NCBI GenBank assembly: GCA_035701265.1
Contig: DASSNU010000002.1
Span: 62,001-126,000, forward strand
Origin: DASSNU01 sp035701265
Lineage (GTDB): Bacteria; Gemmatimonadota; Gemmatimonadetes; Gemmatimonadales; Gemmatimonadaceae
DNA length: 64,000 nucleotides
Reading direction: 5' to 3'
Both the position numbers and the translations under genes were made by a program. The notes under the pieces are model-generated. The model had not been told where the DNA came from. It made no database searches and saw only the letters and a list, made by a program, of their open reading frames with translations. Shown here piece by piece: positions 17,222-25,194 of the stretch (its first letter is position 1; every line of letters starts with the position of its first letter).

Positions 17222-18678
17222 CGAAGGACTCCTGCACCCACGGTGCGTTCGAGCTCCGCGAGACTCGTCGCGAAGTCGGTGAGCGATCGGTAATAGGCGG
17301 TCTCGGTGTTGAAGACACTGGCCTGCGCATCCATCACGGCAGCAAAGTCCAGCCGGCCGACCTGATAGCTCGCCGTCGACGAGGCGAGCGTCGCCTGCGC
17401 CTGCGGCAGAATCGCGCGCTTGGAGAGGGCGAGCGCGGTCCGCGCCCGCTCCAAGTCACTCACCTGCTTCGCGACCTCGGCGTTCACGCTGTTGACCATC
17501 TCGCGATGCTGCGCTTCGAGCGCCGTGAGCTCCGCCACGGCTTCGGCCACTTCCGCGTCCTGCTTGCGTCCCTTCTGGACGGGGATGGGAATCGAGACGG
17601 TAGCGGAGACCATGTCCGTGAACCCTTGCCGCTGGCCATAGCTCAGCGAGACGGCGATGTCGGGCAGAGACGCCTTCCGCGCGAGCTCGACCCGAGCGCG
17701 CGCAGCCGCGATGCGCGCGACGTGCTCGTGGATCATCGGGCTGTTGGCCGCGGCCAGCGCCTGGAGCGAGTCGAGCGGGAGGAGCGGAGAATCAGCCGCG
17801 CGGGCACCGAGCGCGTCCGACGCGAAATGGACGTGCACCGCGGAGTCCGCCACGGCCGCACGAACGATGCGCGCGGGGACTGCAGGCGCTTCCACCGGCG
17901 TGTCGCTCGGCCGATCGAGCACCGCGTTGAGTCGGGCGAGCGCGGCTCGGCGCTGCTCCGCGAACGCGCTGGCCGCGTCGTCCAGATTCGCCGTCTCCGT
18001 CCGCGCGCGGAGCACATCGGCCTGCGTCCCCGTACCGGTCGTGTAGCGCGCTTGGGACACCGAAATCAGATTCGTCAGCACCGCCTGGTTGCGGCGCACG
18101 ATGTCGAGCGCACGGTCGGTGAAGGCCAGCTCGTAGTACGCCGCCTTCACTTTGGCCGTTACCTCGAGCCGAGCAGCGTCGAGCGCCGCGCGGGCCGCCG
18201 TCACCTCGTCCGTCGCGGCGCGCGTCTGGAGCGAGAGCTTGCCGGGGAACGGGAAGGTCTGCGAGATGCCGGCCATCTTCATCGTCATGAAGTCGGTGAA
18301 GCCGGGCTGGCTAACCGGAAAGTTCTGCACGCCCGCCACGAGCATGGGGTCCGGCCGGGCGCCCGCGGGACCAATACGCATGCGGGCGGCCTTGACGCGT
18401 GCGTCGGCCGCATGGACGGCCGGACTCGCACGGAGCGCCTGGGCGATGAGGGAATCGAGCACGCTGCCGCGGTGCGTGGAATCCGCGGGTGATGGTGCGG
18501 CAGTGGTGCCGCGCGCTGGCAAAGCACGAGCGCGGCCGGCCACGAGCGATGACACGGCAAGAAGCCCGATCAATAACGCCCGGCTGGCTCGAGTCGGAGC
18601 CACCCCACCAGGGGCGGGCGGCGAGGCGATGGCGCGCGCCCGTCTAGCGGGTGCCGCGCGACGGAATGTCGAAAGCAT
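17218..18678 (-). CDS. TolC/CusC-family outer-membrane channel
   Basis: The product (486 residues from the ATG at 18678) belongs to the outer-membrane efflux family: two repeats of long amphipathic helices with a strand between, for example AADARVKAARMRIGPAGARPDP and ARAALDAARLEVTAKVKAAYYEL, with LEAQHREMVNSVNAEVAKQVSDL in the second half. An Arg-rich start and a hydrophobic stretch (RALLIGLLAVSSLVAG) form the export signal. GAGGA precedes the chosen ATG; the frame upstream to 18783 has no support. It provides the exit duct for the adjacent CusB/CusA pair. Confidence 0.9.
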   Translation of the reverse strand: MLSTFRRAAPARRARAIASPPAPGGVAPTRASRALLIGLLAVSSLVAGRARALPARGTTAAPSPADSTHRGSVLDSLIAQALRASPAVHAADARVKAARMRIGPAGARPDPMLVAGVQNFPVSQPGFTDFMTMKMAGISQTFPFPGKLSLQTRAATDEVTAARAALDAARLEVTAKVKAAYYELAFTDRALDIVRRNQAVLTNLISVSQARYTTGTGTQADVLRARTETANLDDAASAFAEQRRAALARLNAVLDRPSDTPVEAPAVPARIVRAAVADSAVHVHFASDALGARAADSPLLPLDSLQALAAANSPMIHEHVARIAAARARVELARKASLPDIAVSLSYGQRQGFTDMVSATVSIPIPVQKGRKQDAEVAEAVAELTALEAQHREMVNSVNAEVAKQVSDLERARTALALSKRAILPQAQATLASSTASYQVGRLDFAAVMDAQASVFNTETAYYRSLTDFATSLAELERTVGAGVLR

Positions 18679-18819
18679 ACGTCCTCGGTGAAGTCCAGAG
18701 CATGCGCGCCATCGGGCCACAGCGGGTGGACCGACGGCGTGCACCAGTTCCGTCAGCGCGCGCCCGGGTGATTCGGGGCGCACGCTGGCGGCGCACGAAC
18801 GACTACGATGTGGTCTGGA

Positions 18820-19230
18820 CTACGCCCGAGGCGGTGGGAGCTCGGGCGGGAACGTCTGCGACGGCGGGGTGAGCACGACCATCGCGACCACGCGCGACGG
18901 CGTGCTGCGCTGCACGGCAATTGCGCTCACTGGCGGCGCGATGAGTGCCGTGACGCACGGCCCCATCGCCTGGCACATGGGCATGCTCATCTGCTGATCG
19001 CAGGGCATCTGGTGCGGCATGCCAGGCGAGTGCGCGCTCATGGCCGGCCGATCAGACACAGCGACCCTCCTCCCCGCCGGCATGGCCATGGATGCGGCGC
19101 GCACGGTCGCCGGTTGCATCGCGGCGCTGGGCATGATGCACGCCATGCCGCTACCGGCCAGCCAGAGCTGGAAGCCGAACAGGACCGTCATGAAGGCGGC
19201 TGCGAAGCGCGACGCACGCGAGCGATGCAT
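18820..19230 (-). CDS. Small secreted Met/His/Cys-rich protein, putative copper binder
   Basis: The 136-residue product has an N-terminal export signal (RFAAAFMTVLFGFQLWLAGSGMAC), then a mature part rich in Met, His, Cys and Pro: AHSPGMPHQMPCDQQMSMPMCQAMGPC at about residues 66-92. The C-terminus is Pro-rich. It is first in the efflux operon, 141 bases ahead of the TolC-type gene. A TATTAT -10-like box lies 10 bases before the ATG. I know no named family; composition, signal and context suggest a periplasmic copper or silver sponge or chaperone. Confidence 0.7.
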   Translation of the reverse strand: MHRSRASRFAAAFMTVLFGFQLWLAGSGMACIMPSAAMQPATVRAASMAMPAGRRVAVSDRPAMSAHSPGMPHQMPCDQQMSMPMCQAMGPCVTALIAPPVSAIAVQRSTPSRVVAMVVLTPPSQTFPPELPPPRA

Positions 19231-19326
19231 GATGGGTCCATAATACCAGGGTTAACGTCGCGGTTCCAGGGCGGCCACCGATTCGCCGAGTGCAACCGGC
19301 GGCACTCGTTGCCCGGTGCAAGCATC

Positions 19327-19650
19327 CTAGGCTCCTGTGGATTGCGAACCCCGCCTCCACGGATGCCCCTGTTGCGTGGTGCGGTACCGCTGGAGATCCA
19401 CATGCCGAGCGCGCCACACGGCGCGCCGAATGCGCCGGATCGCGACGTAGCTGCCAAGAAGGACGAGCAACGCAAAGGTAGCCACGTTTAACGCCGCGAC
19501 TATGTGCTCGCTCGGCCGGGGATCAACGTACAGGGCCCATAGCCGTGCCGGAATTGTGATGACGAAGGCCACGACCAGCAGTGTGAGTACTGCGTTGAAG
19601 ATGGGGCGCAGGAGCGGCGCGACCAGATACGCAAATAGGTATTTGAACAT
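19327..19650 (-). CDS. Small protein with two predicted membrane segments
   Basis: The 107-residue product has one hydrophobic stretch at about 13-35 (PLLRPIFNAVLTLLVVAFVITIPARLW) and a second at about 48-67 (HIVAALNVATFALLVLLGSYVAI). A basic Arg-rich tail follows. It begins 23 bases after the relaxase gene, on the same strand, so it is probably part of the mobilization operon. I do not recognise it; small membrane proteins downstream of relaxase genes are common in mobilizable elements, but a role is not shown here. Confidence 0.6.
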   Translation of the reverse strand: MFKYLFAYLVAPLLRPIFNAVLTLLVVAFVITIPARLWALYVDPRPSEHIVAALNVATFALLVLLGSYVAIRRIRRAVWRARHVDLQRYRTTQQGHPWRRGSQSTGA

Positions 19651-19673
19651 GGGCCCATTCCTCCGACGGGAGT

Positions 19674-21203
19674 CTACTGCTCACGCCCCTGTTCCCGATC
19701 AAGCAATACCTCGCGCATGGCAGCTTTCAATTGCTGCATGAGTGCGAGCTGGGGTGCGGTGAGGACGGTATGCAGGTGTTGCAGCTCCCCCGGTGCGAGC
19801 CGGGGAACGGCTCGCGCGATCCGTCGCTCGATGTCGTGGCGTCGCGGGTGCGCCTGTGCCTCGGCTCGGACGGCGCCGACATGGGTCTGTGCACGCTCAA
19901 CCTCCGCCTTCGCGGCATCGAGCTCCGCCGCTGGCGATGTCGTAGCATCACGCCCTCCGATCTCGCGCCTGGCCTGCTCCACCCCCATGGCCAGATCCGC
20001 CGCCAATCGCGCGTGGGCGCGTGCCGTCGTGTCGTCACGCCCACCTCCGGTTGTCCCGAGCGTACCGAGCGACTCGGGCCGCTCGCGCAGGATGCTGGCG
20101 GCGTACTCGACGCCATGCTCGGCAGTCCATTGCCCGAACCGCACAAGCGCCTCATCTGGGTGGTGGTAGGCCATGGCGAGCTCCCGGGCGAACGCGTCCT
20201 CCAACCGGCGCACGCGAGCATCAGCCACAAGCCTCCACAGAGCTTGCTCCGCTTCGAAGGCATCCCACCCACGCTCGGCTGCGGCACGCGCCGCTACCCG
20301 TGCCTTCGTGGCGTCCTGCGCGGTGAGGAGCCCGCCGAGCCGTGACCGCTCGACGGTAAGAAGCACCCCGAAGTGCTCGGGCTCCATGGCCAACCCGTGT
20401 GCGGCCTGTCGAATACCCGCCTCGCGCGCGATGTGCAAGAAGGCCATACGCGCCCGCTCCGGGTCGCGGTACACCTGGGCAAGTGCTCGGTCGAAGGATG
20501 CCGCCGCGCGCTCGGCCTGTGCTACGGCCACGCTCAGCTCGTCCGCGCGCACCCGAGCGACCTGTGCCGCCGTCTCGGCTTCCAAGCGCGCGCGATCGAG
20601 AGCAACCACCTGCTCGTACGCGCCGAGATCACGCCGCAGTTCCTCCACTGGCGTCAGCAACTCCGGCCGATGCAGAGCCTCTCGAGTCGTGCCCGCGGTA
20701 CGCTCAAGGGGAGGCGAGTCGGGAGACTGGACCAGCCGGCCTGGCACTTCACGTAGCCCAAGCGCGCGCTCCTGCTCGCGTAGAACCTGCTGGATCATCC
20801 GGTAGTCGTATGATCGCTCCCATACGCGGCCCGTCTCTGGATGCACGCGGTTGACCAACAGATGCGCGTGCGCATGCGCGCGATCGCGATGGGCTACGAT
20901 GACCACCTGATAGTCGTGGAGGCCGAGTCGGTGTAATACCTCGTCCGCAACGCGCTCGATCGCCGCGCGGTCCACCACATCATGCGGGTCAAAGCTCAAC
21001 GCCAAATGGTAGACGGGGCGCGTGACACGGTCACTCAGCTGCGCCGTGGCGCGCATGATCTTCCCGGCCAGCTCGGGGTCGGCGGTGGGGAGATTGCGGC
21101 TCGTTGTCCACGCCACGCGATCCGACTCGTCGCCCGAGCGTCCCGCGACGAGGTACTTGGCGATCGCGCCGAAGCTCTGGCTCTTGCTCGAGATCGCGAT
21201 CAC
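19674..21203 (-). CDS. MOBP-type relaxase with long coiled-coil C-terminus
   Basis: The relaxase nicks and covalently binds the oriT strand to start transfer. From the GTG at 21203 the protein has 509 residues. Tyr17 in FGAIAKYLVAG is the probable nucleophile, and HRDRAHAHAH at 105-114 is the exact HxDxxHxHxH metal motif of MOBP relaxases. The rest is Ala/Arg/Glu-rich and helical, probably for relaxosome contacts. GGAGG lies seven bases before the GTG; an ATG at 21281 would add 26 residues that match nothing and overlap mobC. The frame is intact, so the element may still be mobilizable. Confidence 0.9.
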   Translation of the reverse strand: MIAISSKSQSFGAIAKYLVAGRSGDESDRVAWTTSRNLPTADPELAGKIMRATAQLSDRVTRPVYHLALSFDPHDVVDRAAIERVADEVLHRLGLHDYQVVIVAHRDRAHAHAHLLVNRVHPETGRVWERSYDYRMIQQVLREQERALGLREVPGRLVQSPDSPPLERTAGTTREALHRPELLTPVEELRRDLGAYEQVVALDRARLEAETAAQVARVRADELSVAVAQAERAAASFDRALAQVYRDPERARMAFLHIAREAGIRQAAHGLAMEPEHFGVLLTVERSRLGGLLTAQDATKARVAARAAAERGWDAFEAEQALWRLVADARVRRLEDAFARELAMAYHHPDEALVRFGQWTAEHGVEYAASILRERPESLGTLGTTGGGRDDTTARAHARLAADLAMGVEQARREIGGRDATTSPAAELDAAKAEVERAQTHVGAVRAEAQAHPRRHDIERRIARAVPRLAPGELQHLHTVLTAPQLALMQQLKAAMREVLLDREQGREQ

Positions 21204-21246
21204 GGGCGTGCCCTCCACCTGGCTATACACGCGGCTATCGCCCCCG

Positions 21247-21552
21247 TCAATCGATCCGTCGAATGACGGCCAGCAGTTCATCCAGTGCGCCGCGGAGCTC
21301 CGCGGACGGTAGTGCTGAGTCAGCGATGACCACGCGAGTCAGCTCGCTCAGTGTGTTACCAATCCCGGCGAGCGATCGGATGAGTTCCGCGTTGCCGTGG
21401 ACATGTCGCTCCTTCGGCACTGCGCCGAGCGAGCACTCCCGCACGTAGCACGCGACCGGCCGCCCGCAGGCGCGAGCGCGGTCCGTGACGAGGCGGAGTT
21501 CCTCGGGCGTATAGCGAATGAGCTTCGTGGCGGTGCGCCGAGCTGAGGCCAT
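21247..21552 (-). CDS. MobC-like relaxosome accessory protein
   Basis: This 101-residue protein has a ribbon-helix-helix-like start (TKLIRYTPEELRLVTDRARA, then ACYVRECSLG) and the MobC-type tail (LIRSLAGIGNTLSELTRVV, then LDELLAVIRRID). The ATG at 21552 has GAGGAG upstream and is preferred to an upstream in-frame start at 21669. MobC proteins bind near oriT and open the DNA for the relaxase, encoded immediately downstream. oriT would be expected in the intergenic stretch just upstream. Confidence 0.85.
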   Translation of the reverse strand: MASARRTATKLIRYTPEELRLVTDRARACGRPVACYVRECSLGAVPKERHVHGNAELIRSLAGIGNTLSELTRVVIADSALPSAELRGALDELLAVIRRID

Positions 21553-21857
21553 TGAACGCTCCTCGCCGTCACTGTCTCCCGGTGCGCAGTTCCGAGCGCT
21601 CCGACATGCAGCCGGGAGAGATATCTCCGGACGTCGAGATATCCATCCCATAGCTTGCACACGCGGCAAGGCCCGCTACAGGGATATACCCACCGATATC
21701 TCGCGGCGTTCTCCGCAGTGAACCGCCCCGCCCGCTGATCACCGATATCGATCCGTGACGAGATGCGGGCGGCCATCTCGCAAGAACGCGCACAGCAGTC
21801 GTCGAGTATGTCTTGGTAGGACGTCGTCGATACCTCGTCGTGTGCAAAGCCCGTGCG
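21553..21857. promoter_or_regulatory. Divergent mob/xis intergenic region with four GATATC boxes; candidate oriT
   Basis: These 305 bases separate mobC (minus) from xis-int (plus), so they hold both promoters. GATATC occurs at 21620, 21638, 21695 and 21744, with a near-match GATATA at 21683. Two copies form part of larger dyads (GGAGAGATATCTCC; CGAGATATCC with CCGATATCTCG). Repeated sites at a divergent promoter suggest an operator. Proximity to mobC makes this the most likely place for oriT. Neither is proven. Confidence 0.5.
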
Positions 21858-22238
21858 ATGGACGCTCTTCATCTCACCCTGGCGCAAATCCGAGAGAAGG
21901 CGACCGAGCTGCGAGAGAGCTTCGGCGATGAGGCCCGTGCCCACGCACTTGAGTGGGCTGTGCGCCGTATGGAAACCGCACTCGGCGGCTGGGCAGATGA
22001 TGTCCTCACACTCGCCGAAGCTGCGCGTGAGTCCGGCTACTCAGTGGATCACCTGGGCCGTGAGATTCGCGCCGGTCGCATCCCCAACGCCGGTCGCCCC
22101 CATGCGCCGCGCATTCGGCGTGGCGATCTCCCGCACAAGGCATCACCCTTGCGCCCCCCAGCCGGTCCCTTCATGCTTGACCGTACGCAGGTCGCGCGCT
22201 CTGTCGTGAACGCTCAAGGAGAGCACCACGATGGCTAG
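21858..22238 (+). CDS. Excisionase-like helix-turn-helix protein
   Basis: The 126-residue product has a helical N-terminus followed by a MerR/Xis-type winged helix: LTLAEAARESGYSVDHLGREI, then RAGRIPNAGRPHAPRIRRGDLP (about residues 50-92). The ATG at 21858 is the first good start; upstream extension adds residues without family likeness. It overlaps the integrase gene by 8 bases, so the two are made together. Proteins of this type bend att DNA to direct excision or act as regulators of the integrase operon. Confidence 0.75.
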   Translation: MDALHLTLAQIREKATELRESFGDEARAHALEWAVRRMETALGGWADDVLTLAEAARESGYSVDHLGREIRAGRIPNAGRPHAPRIRRGDLPHKASPLRPPAGPFMLDRTQVARSVVNAQGEHHDG

Positions 22239-23427
22239 CGCGAACAAGCAAGGCTGGTCGTACTCGACTGGCGAATGGGGCGTGAACCGGGTCCGCGCCT
22301 TCGAGTTCGGGAGCAAGGGGATATTCATCGAGTTCCGCGAGCGCGTATCCGGGACCGCCAAGTTCCGGCGGGTCCGAATCGCCCTCGGACACCGCGATCG
22401 AGAGGTGGCGAAGGCAAAGGCGGAGGATGTGGCGGCGGCGTTCCGACGACAGGAGCGCCCATGCGGGGCGGAGCTGATGCTCAAGACGCTGTTTGACATG
22501 TACGAAGCTGAGGTCAGCCCACACAAAGGGGAGAGCAAGCGCCGTCACGACAAACGTTGCGCCGAGATGTTCCTCCGCTACTTCGGCGCCGAACTCAAAC
22601 CACAAGCACTCTCTCGGCGCGAGTGGGATCGCTTCATCGGTGATCGGCGGCGGGGCGTGGTGGCGCCGGCGAAAGTCAAGAAGCGGCGCCGTGTGGGAAA
22701 TCGCGTCATCGCCTACGATCTCAAGTGGCTGTTGTCCGTCCTCAACTGGGCGACGCTGGCGGGTGATGGGAGCGGTGGGGTGTTGCTGGATCGGAATCCG
22801 CTCAAGGGACTCACGCTCCCGCGAGTGGAAAATCCCAAGCGGGCCGTGCTAACGGACGAGCAGTATCTCGCGTTGCGGAAGGTGGCCCTGGGTGTGTCGC
22901 CACAGTTCGATCTCTTGCTCGTGCTTGCGCACGAGACGGGACATCGGATCGGCGCCATTCGGCAACTCCGATGGTCGGACGTCGATCTCGAACAGGGCAC
23001 GATGCACTGGTGTGCCGACTCCGACAAGATCGGCCTCGAGCACACGACGCTCATGACCGACGAAGTCAAGGTGGCGTTGAAAGACGAGCGATCGCAGCGG
23101 CCGGCGATCGGTGACGCGTGGGTGTTCCCATCGCCCATGGATCGGAAGAAGTCCGTGTCCCGCCACTTGGCGCGGGATTGGTGGGAACGGGGCGCGAAGC
23201 AGGCGAAACTGCCCAAGGGTCAGCGCATGGGGTGGCATTCCCTCCGCCGGCAGTGGGCGACGGAAATGAAGGACACGCCGCTCAAAGATCTGTGCTACAT
23301 GGGCGGGTGGAAGAGTGCCACCACCGTGCTGACGTGCTATCAGTTGCCCGACCCGGAGACGCAGCGGGCGGCGATGGCGCGGCGGAAGAAGTTCTCGATC
23401 GGTGGCGGCCAGGGGGCCGGCGCATGA
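22231..23427 (+). CDS. int: Tyrosine recombinase (integrase) of the tRNA-Ile element
   Basis: This 398-residue phage-type integrase has a core-binding region at about 80-175 and a catalytic domain with R239 (GHRIGAIRQL), K266 (a likely beta-hairpin Lys in DSDKIGLEH), H336 and R339 (HSLRR), W360 (GGWKS, in the usual His/Trp position) and the nucleophile Y370 (TCYQLP). The ATG has AAGGAGA upstream. The gene ends 100 bases from the tRNA-side att site, the usual place for an integrase targeting a tRNA. All catalytic residues are present, so it is probably active. Confidence 0.93.
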   Translation: MASANKQGWSYSTGEWGVNRVRAFEFGSKGIFIEFRERVSGTAKFRRVRIALGHRDREVAKAKAEDVAAAFRRQERPCGAELMLKTLFDMYEAEVSPHKGESKRRHDKRCAEMFLRYFGAELKPQALSRREWDRFIGDRRRGVVAPAKVKKRRRVGNRVIAYDLKWLLSVLNWATLAGDGSGGVLLDRNPLKGLTLPRVENPKRAVLTDEQYLALRKVALGVSPQFDLLLVLAHETGHRIGAIRQLRWSDVDLEQGTMHWCADSDKIGLEHTTLMTDEVKVALKDERSQRPAIGDAWVFPSPMDRKKSVSRHLARDWWERGAKQAKLPKGQRMGWHSLRRQWATEMKDTPLKDLCYMGGWKSATTVLTCYQLPDPETQRAAMARRKKFSIGGGQGAGA

Positions 23428-23429
23428 GC

Positions 23430-23454
23430 AATTGGACACCTGATTTGGACACCT
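23430..23454. repeat. Paired TTGGACACC repeats at the integrase end
   Basis: AATTGGACACCT at 23430 and ATTTGGACACCT at 23443 form a direct repeat just after the integrase stop. The same pair occurs at 9727-9750 near the other end. They are candidate arm-type sites for the integrase or sites for the excisionase-like protein. Confidence 0.6.
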
Positions 23455-23477
23455 GCCCCCACCATCCGGAAAAGCGA

Positions 23478-23513
23478 AAGTCCTGCTCGGCAGCACAACG
23501 CCAAGCAGGACTT
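23478..23513. terminator. Bidirectional terminator between integrase and tRNA-Ile
   Basis: A perfect 10-bp stem (AAGTCCTGCT with AGCAGGACTT) is followed by ACATTTT on the plus strand, serving the integrase, and by CGCTTTT on the minus strand, serving the tRNA. It is element-borne and replaces the ancestral tRNA terminator now at 9533-9568. Confidence 0.65.
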
Positions 23514-23527
23514 ACATTTTCGGGGAG

Positions 23528-23601
<74 letters not shown>

Positions 23602-23720
23602 CTACAGACTTTCAAAATTAGAAACCCACCGCCCACCGGTCAACCAATCGAGCCACACCGAGCCTGCGCGAACACGCCGCGACCGCGTCAAACCGCGCAT
23701 CGCACGCGCATGCGCACCGC

Positions 23721-24638
23721 TCAATGAGCTTCCCGCACCCGCCGCCACGCCATCCCCACCGTCAGTCGCACCCCCCAATCGGGGCTGAACTCCTTCACCC
23801 CCGCAACGCCCTCCACCTCCACCCACCGCGCATCTCCGCCGCGCACGCCGAGCCGCAGCTCGGAGAGCCGCTCGTTCCCGCGGATGGGCGTCTTCCCGAT
23901 GCGACCGTCCGCCTGACCGAGCCAGGTGAGCGTCCCCTCCAGCGGAACGCTCCCCACGCGACCCAGTCCGCCGCGCGCACGCAGCGCGTACTCCAGCACG
24001 TCCGACTGCTCCCGTACATCGTCGCGCGTGCCGTTGATCCCCACGCCCAGCTCGGCGGAGAGTGCGACTCGTGGCGCACCAGCCTGTCCGGTGTGCCACC
24101 CGGGGCGCCAGCGGGAGCTCACCGTGGCGAAGAAGTCCAGACGGTCGCGCTCGAGCCCGGCGCGATTGTCGGTGGTCGGGAGCTGCGTGCCGAAGCGGAG
24201 CGCCATCGCGAATGCGCGCTCCTCCGGATTTCGCATGAGCGGCACGACGGTGGCCGCGCGGAACTGCCCCGCGGTGTTGACCGTGCTCCCATCCGGCGCG
24301 TCGGCGCCTCCGGTGGGCCCGGCGAACACGCGGTCGGGGTCGAAGCGGAGCACAGGCGTCCCGCCGAACTCGAGCACCACGCTCGACACGCGCACGGCCA
24401 GCGTGAAGCTGCCGATCTCGTTCAACCGTCCCTCCGCCCCCAACAGCGATGCGCGCTGATCATCGAGAACGCTCGCGCCAACGCTGGCGTACGCCGCGGC
24501 GGGTTGGTCCATCCAGCGCCAGTCGAGCGGCTCGAGCGGGCGGAGTTGCGCGCGCGCCATGCGCGGCGTGGCGGCCATCGTCAGGAGCATGGGCAGCGCG
24601 CATCCGATGACGACGCGCAGTCGTGACGTGCGGATCAT
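23721..24638 (-). CDS. Outer-membrane beta-barrel-like hypothetical protein
   Basis: The 305-residue product starts at the ATG at 24638, which begins a signal peptide (MIRTSRLRVVIGCALPMLLTMAATPRMARAQ); the frame runs open to 24722 without support. The mature chain is a series of alternating amphipathic strands typical of barrels (FTLAVRVSSVVLEFGG, FAMALRFGTQLPTT, RVALSAELGVGING, WGVRLTVGMAWRRV). No family name can be given. A barrel fold in the outer membrane is inferred from strand pattern and signal peptide only. Confidence 0.65.
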   Translation of the reverse strand: MIRTSRLRVVIGCALPMLLTMAATPRMARAQLRPLEPLDWRWMDQPAAAYASVGASVLDDQRASLLGAEGRLNEIGSFTLAVRVSSVVLEFGGTPVLRFDPDRVFAGPTGGADAPDGSTVNTAGQFRAATVVPLMRNPEERAFAMALRFGTQLPTTDNRAGLERDRLDFFATVSSRWRPGWHTGQAGAPRVALSAELGVGINGTRDDVREQSDVLEYALRARGGLGRVGSVPLEGTLTWLGQADGRIGKTPIRGNERLSELRLGVRGGDARWVEVEGVAGVKEFSPDWGVRLTVGMAWRRVREAH

Positions 24639-24831
24639 GTCGTGCGGATCACGGTGAGGGAATTGCGACGCGGCGTGCGCGGACGCGAGCGCCGCGCAAC
24701 GCACGCGCGAGCCGCGATGCACGAACGGCCCCGCATCGCGTGGACGGGCGGGACCGTTGTGCTCTGGCGTGCCGCGTGCGCTCGGTCAGGACGGGCATGC
24801 CGCTCCGACGCGGGCGCGGACGCCCCACCGC

Positions 24832-25170
24832 TCAATCATCGTAGCGATGACCGGGGTGTGGGCGTTCGTCGTCCGCGTCGTCGTACTCGTCGTCGAGCGC
24901 GATGAGGTCGTCGTCTTCTTCCTCATCGTACCCGTCCGCATCCTCGTCGTCCTCGTCCAGCTCGTCGTCGTAATCGTCGAGGTCTTCGTCGTCGTCCTCA
25001 TCGTCGTCGAAGTCCTCGTCGTCCTCATCCTCATCGTCGTAGTCGTCCAGATCGTCCTCGTCGTCCAGCTCGTCGTCGAGGTCCTCGTCATCCAGCGGCT
25101 CGTCGTCGAAGTCGTCGTCCTCGCGACGCGCCGCAACCGTCGCGTCCAACGACTCGATCTCCTCCCACAT
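24832..25170 (-). CDS. Hyperacidic low-complexity protein downstream of TypA
   Basis: Of 112 residues, 72 are Asp or Glu by my count, arranged as DD/DE runs punctuated by Leu, Phe or Tyr every six to ten residues. A short non-repetitive head (MWEEIESLDATVAARR) and a His/Arg/Asp tail flank the acidic part. The ATG has AAGGAG upstream and lies 24 bases after the TypA stop, which argues that it is a real, cotranscribed gene. No family is recognised. Such chains can bind divalent metals or mimic nucleic acid; neither is shown. Confidence 0.6.
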   Translation of the reverse strand: MWEEIESLDATVAARREDDDFDDEPLDDEDLDDELDDEDDLDDYDDEDEDDEDFDDDEDDDEDLDDYDDELDEDDEDADGYDEEEDDDLIALDDEYDDADDERPHPGHRYDD

Positions 25171-25194
25171 GACCCGGGTCTCCTTGAGGGGGTG

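Noticed and set aside
12434..19230. The copper cassette as a discrete transposon
   Set aside because: I found no transposase and no terminal inverted repeats near 12.4 or 19.3 kb.
24880..25120. Short-period GTC/CTC repetition as a satellite or CRISPR-like array
   Set aside because: The period is the codon triplet of Asp/Glu runs, with no constant repeat and spacer lengths.
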